From Gloeophyllum trabeum ATCC 11539 (lineage: Eukaryota; Basidiomycota; Agaricomycetes; Gloeophyllales; Gloeophyllaceae), in NCBI RefSeq assembly GCF_000344685.1, contig NW_006920415.1, positions 805,555-869,554 on the forward strand: a DNA stretch of 64,000 bases. Reading direction: 5' to 3'. Position 1 is the stretch's first letter; each line of letters starts with the position of its first letter. The position numbers and the translations under genes were made by a program. Below, in pieces: positions 19,000-31,328 of this stretch. The notes under the pieces were generated by a model. The model saw only the letters and a program-made list of their open reading frames with translations. It was not told where the DNA came from and did no database searches.

Positions 19000-20226
19000 T
19001 CAGCAACCCATAGTGACTGGCCCGTAGGGTCCGTCATGATCAGATTCATCACCATCCCAAATCTCCGGGACATCGCCGACGATGCATAGAGTGCTGGGGT
19101 TGTCTTGACCTGCGGTCTGAAATGAGCCAATGAAATGGATAAGTCCCCTGGGCAGACGCACCTGGGCAGGCATCCCATGATCCCGAGTCTTCAATGTGGA
19201 CCTCGCCAGAGGGATGAACGAAGCCTAAGAACATCCCGGGTAGGATGGGGATGTAGTCTTCCTTGTTGTTCACGTGAGTCATGGGATGGTTCGCGTCGAT
19301 GTAGTCAGCGAAGGCCTGGTTGCCAACCTAGAAGTCCTGGTCAACTTGTCACCCCTGGTCCCAAAGGAAGTAGACATACCCTGGGCATTCCGTAACCGTA
19401 CATTTTGTAGGTGAGCCCGGAGGGCAAGTGCAAAGGAAGGTAAACCAGATCCAACAGAGAAATTGCGGCACCTTCACAGCAGGTGAGCGTCAATTCAGAA
19501 ATGTAGGCAGATGTGCAACGCACCAAGGGAGTGTCCGACCATAGTAACGGTGTTCGTGCTATACTTCGACAGTGCTGTCTGGACAGCCGCTAAGACGTCC
19601 GTGGCGGCGTTGGCTTGCGCATCTGCGAACCCAGCGTGCACCTCAATAGAGGAGCTTATACCCGGGAATAGTGACGAATCAAGAGTCGTCTTCTCGATAT
19701 CGGCGTCTGTCAGCAGAGGGAGGCTACCAGGGAACACCAGGGTTAGCTAGGTATGTTTCTAGGTGCGATTAAGTAGGCGACACCTACATCTCCGAAGTGT
19801 CCGTGCCTTGATGCGAGACGATCACGGTGTCCAGAGACGGGTCATACCCAACAAACCCTTTAGGAAGTCGCTCATTAATCTGACTAAGCGCAAGGTGTAC
19901 GGTACTAAGCTTACAGTACTGAGTGGAATCACCATCGCCTCCAGAAGCCACGGGTTCGAACCCACTGTTAGCTTGGCAATTGGCTGAGTTGACACAGTCA
20001 GTGCTACTTTCCGATGGGAAACACAACCCGACTTACTTCCGCAGGTCCATGTCAAGGTTGTGGAAGGTGAGCAATACCCGGCGCTCGCATACCATGTGTA
20101 AGGCGTGAAAGCTGAGACTTGCGAGGAAGACAACGTCGTTATAGACTGACGCTTCTGTAGATTGGGGGCAGCATCCACGACAGCACCGACCAAGAGCGCA
20201 ACTGCTAAAGCGAACGAAGCTGCCAT
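19000..20226 (-). CDS. Secreted class 3 lipase (alpha/beta hydrolase)
   Basis: Hydrolyses triacylglycerols or related esters outside the cell. Seven exons on the minus strand are all phase-consistent: 20037-20226, 19915-19983, 19788-19857, 19524-19723, 19380-19471, 19162-19327, 19000-19109, giving 298 residues. The start MAASFALAVALLVGAVVDA is a signal peptide followed by a KR site. Family landmarks are YWFVGYDPSLDTVIVSHQGT, the nucleophile elbow GHSLG (Ser175), YGYGMPRVGN, the likely acid Asp in NNKEDYIPILP and the likely His in DHDGPYG. The length is typical of fungal Lipase_3/feruloyl esterase A relatives. A TATA-like string lies about 80 bp upstream (about 20302-20309). It is intact, unlike the neighbouring GMC gene. 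Confidence 0.93.
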
Positions 20227-21401
20227 CTGCAGAGCTTGGAGTTCGAGCGGGTTGCGCTGAATGTTGTAGGGCTGGCTCGCATGGCCCCTCTATACACCCT
20301 GCTGGTATAAATGCCGACACGGAATGGAATGAGATGTAAATAGCTCGACGTATTCCCATAGGATGGAGATGCGATCCCAAAATTAGAACGGAACAACTGA
20401 GAAAGCTGCGGAATGATTAATTTGCGTCCACATGGATTGCATAGCAGAAGCAACAAAAAGCAGATGGAGAGTAAGGCTGAAGGGCCGCACGAAATGGCGA
20501 TGCGAGAACGTGCCACACTGTGGCTACCTTCTTCCGCACGTGTCTCGGAGAGATACAGAAGTTCAGATCAAGACCGTCCAGTCTTCCTGGTGAGAGTATG
20601 TGCATGGAAGGTAGTGATAGACCATCACATTGTCCTGAATCCCCGGGGGCGGGAGGGGGGGTTACACAGCATTGCAGCTGTTAGCAACCCGAGCTGAGGA
20701 TTCCAGGGAACAGTTGAACATCGCAGATATCTCTGTCGTCCAGGTGGTGGGATAACAAGGTATCTGACCTCCTACAATGATTATCAGCCGCGGCCGATTG
20801 GTGTTGGGATAACGTGTAAGCGCCGGGGCCGGTTAAGTGAGAAGCTTTGAGAGAGAATGCAGACAGAAGAAGGATGGATGCAATGGCGAATCTCTGGTTG
20901 AGTACGGAAGCGGTTCACAGGTCAACGGCGTCCCCAGATGACAGATCCACATGCTACCGAACATGAGGTCCTTGACACGTCTTGACGTTAACGGACGACG
21001 TGGACCACGGCACGGCTATCAGGTAAGATGTACCTCTCGTAGCCCTCTTCAGCTGGCGTCACGTTTGTGAGCGACCGAGGGCCGCGGCAGATATAGCTCA
21101 GATATCGGTTGTATAGGATGCTATATCAGCCAGAGACCACGGCAAGTGGAACAGTTTCGAAATCGTCGAATTCAAGGGAAGTGACTGCATGAGGTGCACG
21201 TGCATAGATACCAGGACAGCGTGTAATATCCTCAGAACTTGGGAGGTGACGAGATATAGAAAGGGAGGCAGACGGACAAAGTGTATGGCAGAAAGATGGA
21301 GAGCCACGAAGGGGATTGTCCGGGCTACTTCGGCTCGAAAATTTCCCATGAGCCTTCCTCCCCGATACCATCTCCTTCAGCTCGGGTCACTTTCGCGCAC
21401 C
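20227..21401. other. Divergent intergenic region (lipase / PUS3)
   Basis: Promoters of the lipase (-) and PUS3 (+) are expected here. The frame that is open upstream of PUS3 from 21189 is regarded as leader, not coding. Nothing else recognisable was found; several short frames lack support. Confidence 0.45.
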
Positions 21402-22928
21402 ATGACGATCCCGACATCGTACGCAAACTGGTCCAGGGAGGAGCTGGTGGCGAGGCTGAGACAGCTGGAAGGTGCAGGCAGCGCCTCCGGGTCGAAGTCT
21501 CGCGCGTCCGACAAAGACTTCGACTTCGCCGCATATCCGAAGCGAAAGATCGCGCTGAAATTCTGCTACTCCGGCTGGGATTACGGTGGATTGGCGTTCC
21601 AGGAAGGCCATACCGTGCTTCCGACTGTAGAGAATGTTCTCTTTGATGCTCTTGCGCGGACGAAACTTGTAGATCCTGCCAAAGGCTTCGAAGGTTGTGG
21701 ATGGGAAAGGTGTGGTCGGACGGATCGGGGCGTCAGTTCGGCTGGGCAGGTTGTTTCGTTATGGGTTAGGAGTGCACTAGAGCAGCCTGATGGTCCGTCG
21801 TATTTGCCACCCGAGCGGAGTACAGTTACTGTCGCACCAGACCCGACCACTGCGGACTCGCAGGATGCTGGAGTGGCGGAGGACGACCCAGGTACTCTGT
21901 TTGCTACGGGTACGCCTGCTGATTCCCCTGCTGTTCCTTCTCGAAGACGACCGGAACTTCAATACGTATCGATGCTTAATCGCGTTCTCCCGATGACGAT
22001 CCGCATACTAGCATGGTCACCTGTATCCGCGGACTTTTCATCACGATTTGCCTGCAAATACCGACATTATAAATACTTCTTCACATCGCACGGACTTGAC
22101 GTTGGTCGCATGCGGGATGGCGCGCGGAGACTCCTCGGTGAACACGACTTCCGCAATCTATGCAAATTAGATCCCGCGAAGCAGATCACCAGTTTCAAGC
22201 GCAGGATCCTCCGTGCGGAAATCTCGTCGGTCGATGGTCGACCCAGTGACCAGGAGACGGGCGAGGACCTATACGTGTTCGATCTGGTGGGCACCGCGTT
22301 CTTGTACAACCAGGTACGACACATTGTGGCTGTCTTGTTTCTGATTGGCACTGGTTTGGAACACCCGTCCGTGATTACATCCTTGGTGAATGCCGACCCG
22401 AATAATCCGTATCCAGCCTTCCAAGAGGGGGAGCCTGTGCCGGAGGTCGTGGATACGAAACCGGAGTATCAAATGGCTGATCCACTCCCGCTCATGTTAT
22501 GGGAATGTGCGTACGACGACAAGGACGTATCTTGGCGAGTTACCAATGGTGACTCTGATAGTAACGAGGAGCAGAGGGCAGGGCCGAATGGATCAAGTAA
22601 CGTCATTCACCAGCTGCACTCTATCCACACTCGGTCACGGATCTACACTGCGATGAACGCCCAATTCCTGTCTGCAGCTCAGCGTTACGTCTCTCCGCCT
22701 CCATCTGTACTCCCGCTGAGCCGAACGGGGATTGACCCGACTTCCCACAACAGTCTACTAGACATCCCGCTGGGTGGCGGGACGTACCGGCACACGACCA
22801 AGTACATCCCCCTCCTACAGCGCAAGCGGTTAGAACATGTGGATATAGTGAATCAACGCTGGAGGGAAGGAAAGGGGTTAAGGAGAGAAGCGCGCAAGCT
22901 TCTCGTCGACCCGGATGCAGACGAATAG
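21402..22928 (+). CDS. PUS3: tRNA pseudouridine(38/39) synthase Pus3
   Basis: Isomerises uridine to pseudouridine at positions 38/39 in the tRNA anticodon arm. A single exon of 508 codons from ATG 21402 was chosen because its context (caccATG) is good and the upstream part of the open frame (21189-21401) has no family similarity; an alternative start is at 21348. TruA-family landmarks are KIALKFCYSGWDYGGLAFQ, the catalytic motif CGRTDRGVSSAGQVVS with Asp about residue 108, YVSMLNRVLP, CKYRHYKYFF, GEHDFRNLCK and FLYNQVRHIVAVLF. The tail includes an insertion rich in polar residues and ends KLLVDPDADE. The lack of introns is notable in this intron-rich window. Confidence 0.93.
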   Translation: MTIPTSYANWSREELVARLRQLEGAGSASGSKSRASDKDFDFAAYPKRKIALKFCYSGWDYGGLAFQEGHTVLPTVENVLFDALARTKLVDPAKGFEGCGWERCGRTDRGVSSAGQVVSLWVRSALEQPDGPSYLPPERSTVTVAPDPTTADSQDAGVAEDDPGTLFATGTPADSPAVPSRRRPELQYVSMLNRVLPMTIRILAWSPVSADFSSRFACKYRHYKYFFTSHGLDVGRMRDGARRLLGEHDFRNLCKLDPAKQITSFKRRILRAEISSVDGRPSDQETGEDLYVFDLVGTAFLYNQVRHIVAVLFLIGTGLEHPSVITSLVNADPNNPYPAFQEGEPVPEVVDTKPEYQMADPLPLMLWECAYDDKDVSWRVTNGDSDSNEEQRAGPNGSSNVIHQLHSIHTRSRIYTAMNAQFLSAAQRYVSPPPSVLPLSRTGIDPTSHNSLLDIPLGGGTYRHTTKYIPLLQRKRLEHVDIVNQRWREGKGLRREARKLLVDPDADE

Positions 22929-23753
22929 AGTCAGGAGCTGCTCGTCTCTGTTATATGACCATGTAGGGTGATCCATGCAGCTTCTATTACTGTATGTCTA
23001 GGATGCCGCAGCCGCCGCGCCAATTATAACAGGATATTTGGGTGCGTCTCAATCTACTAATAATGTTAATCTTCTGCTGATATGCTCACGAAGCTGTGTT
23101 TCTTTGGGTTTGTCGTTGCGACGAGGATCCGTCTCTTGATTGACCGCTAGTGATCGTTGACCGCGTTCTCCTTGGCAATATGGCAGCTGGTACACCCGGA
23201 ATGATCTACCTGATACACTCTTAGCTCATGTTATGTGTCTTTCGACATCCCAAGGGGAAGGAGGGGGGCAAGGACAGACCCGAAAAGGTATAGAACACCG
23301 CCACGCCGGCCCAGCGGAGCATCCGGATCGCAGGCATCGCGCCGCGGCCGGCGCCGTGGCTGGGAGACGGCTTACGTAACAGGTTGATCCACCCTGGCTC
23401 GCTGAGTCGCCGCCCGCCAGTGCTTTCGCTGTTCCCTTTGCCTGAGCCTGCGCCTAGTATATACGCCGCATAAATCTCGAATATCGATTTCCAGCAGGTT
23501 GCTCCCTACTAAATTTTTGCAAGGTGTGTTCTTTGGTTCGATATGGGTGTCTAAGGGCGTCTGCCTTATCGATCGGGCGTCGTCGTCGTGGGTGACGTCG
23601 GCGCGAACGCTGTTGGGCGGCGGTATTGAGACGCGTCGGACGCGCGACGCGTTTGGGGACGCGGGGCGATTGGGCGCCCATGCACACGTTCTACCCTGTT
23701 TGAGCGATGGAGGATAATGGCAATTGGGTTGCTGATAACGTCTCTGCGTGTAG
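22929..23753. other. Intergenic, includes NHP6 promoter and leader
   Basis: No gene is supported in this 825 bp. The ATG of the next gene is preceded directly by a TGTAG string, so the NHP6 leader probably contains an intron whose 3' splice site abuts the start codon. GC-rich stretches at about 23300-23370 may be promoter. Confidence 0.4.
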
Positions 23754-24361
23754 ATGCCTAAGGAAACGAAGCAGTCCAAGGTATGTGGGCGTGGACGTGG
23801 TGCATGCGCCTGCGTATTGACTTTCTGGCAGCGGGCGGCTGAGAAGAGCGAGAAGGGGTCGCGTGCAAAGGCGAAGAAGGACCCGAATGCGCCGAAACGC
23901 GCGCTGTCGGCGTACATGTTCTTCAGCCAGGACTGGCGGGAGAGAATAAAAGCTGAGAACCCTGACGCGGGCTTTGGTGCGTCTCTCTCATTCTAGGGTC
24001 GTCTTCCATGCTTATCTATGCTGAGCAGGTGAGGTTGGCAAGCTATTAGGCGCCAAGTGGAAGGAAATGGATGATTCGGAGAAGAAGGTGAGTATATGCG
24101 TACATATGGGCGCATGTAGCCTCTTTTCTACTGTCAACCCATGTTTCGCGCAACTGTATGCGCCGTGTGTGGGATTCGTTGCTAACGCGTTCTCCAGCCT
24201 TACATCGAACAGGCAGCAAAAGACAAGGAGCGGGCCGAACAGGAGAAGGCCGCTTATGATGTGCGTAGCTCCGTCCAGGGGAGTCCCTTGATCTTACTGA
24301 CCGCGCTATCCAGAATAAGAAGGCTGACAGTGGAAGTGGAGGCGACGAGGACGACGAGTGA
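23754..24361 (+). CDS. NHP6: HMG-box chromatin protein NHP6
   Basis: Small nuclear architectural protein that bends DNA and assists FACT and general transcription. Five exons are phase-consistent: 23754-23780, 23832-23976, 24029-24087, 24198-24260, 24314-24361, giving 113 residues. A basic N-terminus (about residues 1-26) precedes a single HMG box beginning [15 protein letters not shown], with [22 protein letters not shown] and [14 protein letters not shown]. The tail is acidic (GGDEDDE). Length and layout match yeast Nhp6 and basidiomycete relatives. The start codon was fixed by the conserved MPKE-type start and the acceptor-like TAG just before it. Confidence 0.95.
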
Positions 24362-24973
24362 TCGTCCCGTCCCTCTGCACATCCTCTCGGACGGCTGCGG
24401 CATTTATGTCGGACCGTGTACAGGCATACGCTCTCCCCCCCCTTCACATTTCGCAGTGACTTCCACCGGTCTCGTTTACTCTGCCTCGTTGTATCCGGAC
24501 TCTCGCCTACCCTATATTCGGCCGTGTCATCGTCCTCCCTCTGCCCCATGCCCTGCCTCTGTACCCTGTTCCCGCCCAGTGCTTTATTATCCTTCATCTG
24601 TCTGAATGGACTCTGTATGTTTCATCTCTCGCTGCCCCATTAACCACGCGTGCTCGTCGGCGGTATGTGATTCTCGATATGTAATTCTAGATAATCTGTC
24701 CGTAGTCATGGTATGTATCTAATGCTGTGTACTATGTACGCGACCAGGAGTTACCGACGTACACGGCTTCGCCTTGCCCCGCTCCGCGCTCCGTTAGCTG
24801 CCTCCTCCGTCATCGCACGTGGGCGCGTGTTATAGTTAGCAGCGTTTCGACGCCACACGCGACAGCCACCGCCCTGTAGCCCTGGTATCCACCGCCGCCG
24901 ACGTTCACTTATCCAGCGCTCGTGCACATCTGTAACCTACAACTTCGCGTATAATCCTTATTCTGCGCCCGCC
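24362..24973. other. Intergenic, no gene seen
   Basis: This stretch contains the NHP6 3' UTR and the promoter/leader of the oxysterol-binding protein gene. No family signature and no RNA gene was recognised. Confidence 0.45.
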
Positions 24974-26822
24974 ATGACCGACACACCGCCAGTTGGAGAG
25001 GCAAGTTCAAGTCGTTCTAGCACGCCTCGTTCCAAGCGAGACGTAGGTACCCATCTCATCTGACCTCGACCTTGTCCCCCGCTCAGGCCGTTCCTGCGTC
25101 CCAGAAGGGCTCCTGGTCGTCGTTTCTCAAATCGTGAGTCATCTGCCATGTGTCGTGCTCAGGACGGCTGGCTGAGCGATTGGCCCCGCCGCAGTATCGC
25201 ATCGTTCTCCGGCGACCTCTCCTCTTTGACTGCGCCTCCATTCATCCTGTCGCCCACCTCGTTGACAGAATTCCCTGGTGCGTACTCTGATATTATACGG
25301 CTTTATCTATACCCCGCTCAACCGCAACCTTGTATCCAGCATATTGGTGTGAGCGACCAGAGCTCTTCGCCGCCATCGCAGATGCAAAGACAGACGAGGA
25401 CAGATCACTGACTGTTCTCAAATGGTTTATTGTGCGTGAACGTGCTCAATATCCTACTCCATGTAGTCTGACCTGCGCGCTCGTGGCGAACAGAGCACGT
25501 TGAAGGATCAGTACACGTCGCGAAATGAGTCCATGGGGTCGGAGAAGAAGTGAGTCCTCGACGCATTGCATCCTTTCCTCAATTCATTCACCATCCAATA
25601 TTTAGACCGCTGAACCCAGTGCTCGGCGAGTAAGTTCCTCATTCACAATATCGACCCACTATCCCAATCGGGCAGCTTCTGGCCGATCAGCCTGCAACGG
25701 TCATCTGATGCTGCATACACAGGTTGTTCTACGGATACTGGCCGGACAAGAACGGGCGGGGCAAGACGAACCTCCTCGTCGAGCAAGTCTCGCACCACCC
25801 GCCCATCACCGCGTACTACATCGCTAACCCGTCGAAGGGGCTCTCCCTCCAAGGGCACAACGCGCAGAAGACGTCCTTCTCTGGTGCGTTTCACCTGCGT
25901 CGTGCAAACTGAGGCGTTGCTGCTGACGCTTCGTCCCTGATTCTTGCAGGCGGTAGCATCATCGTGCGACAAGTCGGACACGCCGTGCTGACGGTCCTCC
26001 TGCCCTCGGGCGAGAAGGAGGAGTTCCTGATCACGCTCCCGCGACTGCGTATCGACGGGCTATGGTACGGCTCGCCGTACATAGAGCTCACCGATATGTC
26101 CTACATCCAGAGCTCCACCGGCTGGCTCTCGACCGTACGTCCCTCCCCTTGCCCCCCGTCCCTCCCTTTCCCCTCAGTTCACCTTACTTCCCTCCCACAG
26201 ATCGAGTACAAAGGCAAGGGCTACTTCTCCGGCAAGTCGCACTCGTTCAAGGCGACCGTGACGCCGCCGGGCTCCTCGAGCGCGAAGCACACCATCGAGG
26301 GCACGTGGCACACGACGAGCAAGGACATCAAGACCGGCCAGCCGTTCCACGACGTCACGGGCCCGAAGGAGGAGGCGACCGTGACGGACGTCGAGCGCCA
26401 GAACGAGTGGGAGAGCCGCAAGCTGTGGAGCAAGGTGTCGAAGGGCATCCGCGAGGGCGATTTCGATGCCGCGAGCAAGGAGAAGAGCAAGATCGAGGTG
26501 CGTTGTAGGTGAAGGGCGGCGAATTCTCCATGTACTGATCTCGTGCTGTGTAGAATGAGCAGAGACAGCGGAGGAGGGACGAGGCGGCTGCCGGGACGAA
26601 GTGGCAGCTAAAGCATTTCGTCCACATTGACAGTGATCCAACGTGTACGTCCGTTTCCCCAGCATTTGAGCCACAGCTGACGGCGCGGCCCCTCTGCCAG
26701 ACGAGAATCTAGGAAAGCTCTTCAAGGCCAACCCGCCAACGGAGGACGCGTACATCTTCCAGCATAACCCTCCATTCGCGGAGATGGAGTTGCCGGTCGA
26801 ATCGCCTGCCAAACCTCTGTAG
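24974..26822 (+). CDS. KES1: Oxysterol-binding protein, Osh4/Kes1 type
   Basis: A soluble lipid-transfer protein that exchanges sterol and phosphatidylinositol-4-phosphate between membranes. Eleven exons are phase-consistent: 24974-25042, 25087-25133, 25195-25277, 25340-25431, 25494-25549, 25606-25629, 25723-25883, 25950-26134, 26201-26497, 26554-26644, 26701-26822, giving 408 residues. There is no PH or ankyrin domain, so it is the short type. The OSBP fingerprint EQVSHHPPITAYY is present, with EFPAYWCERPELF and NPVLGELFYGYWPD before it and RQNEWESRKLW after it. Exon 25606-25629 is only 24 nt. The fourth junction could instead start at 25467, which would insert nine residues; the shorter form matches the family better. 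Confidence 0.93.
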
Positions 26823-26996
26823 ATTGTTGCGGACCAGAAGCAGATGCATACCATGTCTGTCGTGCTAGGCACGACGTACGATATGTTGTATTGAAGCCTG
26901 GAGCGTTTGTAGCGGACAGTTGTTGTACATACGTCATTTAGTGGGGATTACCAAGAGAAGCAAGAATGTTACATTATAATCTACGACAGGTCTCTA

Positions 26997-29900
26997 TTAC
27001 ACATTGTAGTATTCGAAAGCAGGCGCGCCAGGTTCTGAGCTCTCAATGATAGCGCGGCTGAAACCAGGGCCTTCCTTGGACAAGGCCTCTTCGACCGAGT
27101 AAATGTCGGCGTCGACCAAATTCAAAGTCTTCTTCAGATATGGTAGAAGCTCCTTCAGGACTTCTGCTTCGGAGAAGGGCAACGTGCGCCTAAAGGCTGT
27201 CTGAGCACCGAACTCGGACATGCGTTTCTGCATGGCGAAAACTATAAACAAACTTCCAGACATGAGCGAGGGACGTGCGTACCTTGAATGCTTGAACGAA
27301 CGGCATAGCCCGCTTGTCCTTGATCAAACCCTTCTTCGTTAGGATCTCCCTGACCTTCGCGTCGTCGACCTTGTCGGCCTCCTCCGCATAGGCGTCCTTG
27401 ATAGCTTGCACACACGTATCTTGCCACTCAGGGAACGAGTGCGCGACGTATATCCGGACAGCCTTCGGCGACTTGGGGTCGTACGGAACTTTGCCCGCCT
27501 TGTTTTTGCCCATTTTCTTGAGCAAGCTGAGCTCAGCATCACGCATCGTCTTAACGGTGCCGCGCATATACGCTCCTGCATCGAGGATGCTGCGGTCCAC
27601 AGCCGACGAAGGCTCTGGCCAGAGGGCGAGCTGGACGGACTTCGGCTCCTTGAGGACTTCTGTCCAGACGTGTTCCGCGAAGTGAGGCGCGACGGGGGTA
27701 ATGAGAAGGGTGGCAACTCGTATCCAGTACAGGACGAGGTCCGCGTGCATGCCGCCGGACTCTGCAGTGACCTCTCGGTACCAGTCACGGGCGCTCTGGA
27801 TCTCATAGAAGCCGTATTTCAGGGCGTCCTTGAAGCACATACTATATATGAAGAATTCAATGTACGTGAGATATCTTAGAGACAGAGGTACTTACTCATC
27901 ATAGTACTTCTTCGTGATGTTAATGAGGTCGTTGACTTCGTTCTCGAAGACACGGTCATGGTAATTACGAGCCCCAGTGCGAAGTTTCGACTTGTCCTTG
28001 GCCATCTCCTGCACCGAGGTCAGTTTCCAGTACAACGTACCCAGCAAAGGTCCTCACCTCGCACCAGCCGATGAGAGTGTGGAGTCGGAGAATGTTCGCG
28101 TTGGCGGTCTTCTCGTCAAAGTTGGCATCCTCCATACCGTCTCCCGCGTCAGCGAGAGCTAGGCGACTGGCATCCGCACCGAACTTCTCTATCGCGTCGC
28201 GTAATGTCAAGGCATTACCCTTGCTCTTCGACATCTTCTCGCCATTCAGCATCAAGTGCCCGTTCACGCGCATACTGAGCGGCCACTTGTCCTCGGGGAA
28301 GGTGGCACAGTGGTTGTAGATGGCGAATGTCAAATGGTTGGGAATAAGATCTTTCCCAGAGGACCGCACGTCGAAGGGATAGAAGTAGTCGAACTCGCGC
28401 TTGAGCGCGTCCGCCTTCTCCTTCGGCAGGGGTGCTGGTTCCGGCCATGGTCCGTTGCAGAAAATGTACTCCCAGACTTCGTCTGTCATCTGGTCGGCAG
28501 TCACGCCTAACGGCCCAGGTTTGCTACCGTTGATAGTACCACCTACTGAGGGTCAGGAAATCACACAGATGCACTAGGGTAATCCATACCTTGCAATAGG
28601 TGTGCGACAGTGTAGTAACTCATATAGATAGTCGAGTCACTGAGACTCTCCACGAGGAACTGAGGATCCCAAGGCATCTTACTTCCCAAACCGTACGTCC
28701 GGGCGCATGCCCACTGGTTCAACCAAGCTAGAGTACCCTCGAATGCGTTCCGCGTTTCCTGGTTGTACGTCTCCATCTTGGCCAAAGCCCTGCAAGATAA
28801 TTGTTAGGCCTGAGTGGAGAGCTTCGAGTCACGTATCCCTTACTTTTCGGCCTGCGACCTCCAGGACGGCTCTCCATAGTCGAGGTACCATTGATCCATG
28901 AGCGCAACGACACATTCATCCGCGCTCCGTGAGACAATCAGGCCCTCAGGCTCCGCATACGCAAACGCCACACCCTTCTCGATCATAGTCGCCCGCACCT
29001 TGTTCTTCGCCTCCTGGACGGGCTGGCCCTTGAAATCCCCAATGAGCATGGTACCGTTGTAAAAGCCCTCCTTGTACGCGATCTCCTTCGCCTCCGCGAG
29101 CTGCTTCACGTCCTTCTGCGACTGGATCTTCAGCTGCTTGACCAATGCAGGAGCGGTCATCTCGCCGTAGGCGGGCGTGCTCAGGACGGGCACGGGGTCG
29201 AACGAGGCCCAGGACGGGTCGATCTTGTAGAAGTCGGCTTTCTTGCGCAGATCCATGAGGGTTGCATAGTCATCGGGCGAGTCTGAGGGCACGGAGGTCA
29301 CGACGCCGGTTCCCTGGGGGGTCATCAATAAGGATCACCCTTCAAGTTGCTGGGTCCGCATCACTCACCTTGGTAGCGAGCACGTTATCCATGGGCAAAA
29401 CATAGACCTCGGGGTAGACAGAGAAGGGCGCCCTGATTTTCGCGCCGACGATCTTCGTCCCATCGATCTCCAAGAGCTGGTTGACCTGCCCACGGACATC
29501 GAATATCCCCTGGAACGCCATATTCCGCGCCGCCCGGTACGTGCACACATACGCCTCCTTCTCGTTCGCCGCGAACACGCCGTACTTGATCTGCGTGCCC
29601 ACAAAGCAGTTCGTCTGGCCGTACATTGTCTCGGGCCGCAGCGTGGCAGCCACCAGGTACACCTTGCGCCCGCCGACCTTGCCCTCAATCTCCTTCGCCG
29701 CGGCGTCGCTCCACTGCACCACCTCCATCTTGATCGCGGTGTACTCCTGCGGGCCGAGCGCCTCGCCCTCCGCGCGGTCGTGGTCCATGCACGGCTGCCC
29801 GTCCTTGGGGCTGTAGATCGTGTAGCGCTCGCCGAACTTGATCTTGCCGAGCCGGTGCAGCTTGTTCATCTGCCAGCGCACGAAGGAGTCGTAGTACGGG

Positions 29901-30741
29901 TTCGCGTCCGTGGTCATGAACGTCCGCCGCCAGTCGATCCGCGTGCCCATGCGGTGGTTGTCTTCCTATACGATAGGAAGGACGCGTCTCACAACGGCGA
30001 TCGAACACAATGCAACGAGGTACGTACGATGGCGATTGGGGGGAAGTATTCGCACCAGTAGTACGGGTCAGCGAATTTCTTGATCTCAGCTCGCGGCACG
30101 CCTATCGACTCCATGATCTGGAACTGGTACGTGAAGCCTGTCTTTTTCGCCGCAGCCTTTCCCTTCGTCGCCTTGCCGGGGTTGGTGGCGTTGGGTGCTC
30201 CCTGTACGGGCGCAGGTGCCTCGGGCTCGTCCTCTGGCTTGTAGTTTTCGAAATCGGGCCCGAACATCTCCATCTCGCGGATGAGTTTGTCTGCGCAGGC
30301 CTGCAGAGTGATATGTCGCGTTCATACGATAGCTAACCGGAAGGGACATACCTTGATGGGCATTCCGGTGACATGGAATCCGTGGGGGAAGAGCACGCGC
30401 TTGCCAAGCATCCGCTGGTACCCAGCCTCGAACTCGATCTTCGAGATGGTGAAGGCATGTCCGAGATGCAGGGACCCGTTCATGTAGGGGTAGGGGAAGT
30501 TGCCAAACCACTTGGGGAACTTCTTTCGGATGTCCACCATGGACATTCCAGCCGTCTCCTCAGCGCTGGGCGCGTCGACCTCAAACAAATGCTCCGCCTC
30601 CCATCTTGCCTGGTACTTTTTCTCGAGCTCTTTCAAGTAGTCACGCTTGCCTGTCTTTACAATTTCGATGAGTACTCGTGATTACGGCGCGCATGAACGA
30701 ACACATACCTGCGCAAGCTCCAGAACGTTTGCAGAGGACAT
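26997..30741 (-). CDS. CDC60: Leucyl-tRNA synthetase, cytosolic
   Basis: Charges tRNA-Leu with leucine in the cytosol. Ten exons on the minus strand keep phase: 30709-30741, 30352-30654, 30028-30300, 29369-29965, 28844-29313, 28590-28789, 28058-28542, 27896-28008, 27283-27841, 26997-27227, giving 1087 residues, normal for the eukaryotic cytosolic enzyme. The class I HIGH box appears as HLGH (about residues 74-77) after PYPYMNGSL, the editing domain has the [12 protein letters not shown] motif and a downstream [11 protein letters not shown], and the KMSKS loop is intact ([10 protein letters not shown], about residue 725). The C-terminus [20 protein letters not shown] is the eukaryotic type. 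An Ala/Lys-rich linker follows the first catalytic segment. The last acceptor was chosen at 27227 because it restores [13 protein letters not shown] in frame. Confidence 0.96.
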
Positions 30742-31328
30742 GGTGCGGCGAAAAAAAGAAACTATAGTACAAACAGAAAAAGGACGCCTCGCCCGTCGAC
30801 AGAGACGCAGAATTTTGGGCAATCGACGAGCGCGTATCGATTGCAGTCCCTGCTCAGATCAATGACTGCACAACTTTTTGAAGGAGTCAATTTCGATCGG
30901 CAAAGATAGTCCTGGGAAACGACTGGGTCAGAGTTAGACTCGCCAGCCAGACCTTTTTCTTGGTCATGAAGAACTGAGCGAATTAATATTCTCACAAGCT
31001 TGGGAGGCTCTACTTGAGAGAAATGAATTTGCAACGTCTGGTCAAGCCTGGTGCACCTACATACTCCAACGATATAGTAATCTCACGAGGTACACCTATA
31101 CTAGTACTGGTACAGAAGGCCTTCCTGGGACTCCGTCCGGGACCCGAGGCCTCCAAGGTACTGCAAACTGGATGGGAGTCTACACGCGCTTAGATCCTGG
31201 ACCAGATCACAGCCACCGGGAATCTCGATCGTCTGCTAAGAATAACCATCCCCACAAGGGCCCCGCCAGTATGCATATGATAGCTGCAGCGCGCTCCCTC
31301 AGACGGCGTCTCTGACTCCGCTACCACC
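30742..31328. other. Divergent intergenic region (LeuRS / GPI protein)
   Basis: Shared upstream space of two divergent genes, 587 bp. No gene or RNA was recognised within it. Confidence 0.45.

Noticed and set aside
19940..19962. A tRNA B-box-like palindrome around GGGTTCGAACCC
   Set aside because: It lies inside lipase exon 2 and codes NSGFEPVA; no acceptor stem, anticodon arm or A-box is at the right distance.
23372..23917. 181-codon minus-strand frame upstream of and over NHP6
   Set aside because: It overlaps the verified NHP6 exons and has no domain.
26101..26508. 148-codon alternative + frame inside the oxysterol-binding gene
   Set aside because: The other frame carries the OSBP sequence with conserved motifs and phase-consistent introns.
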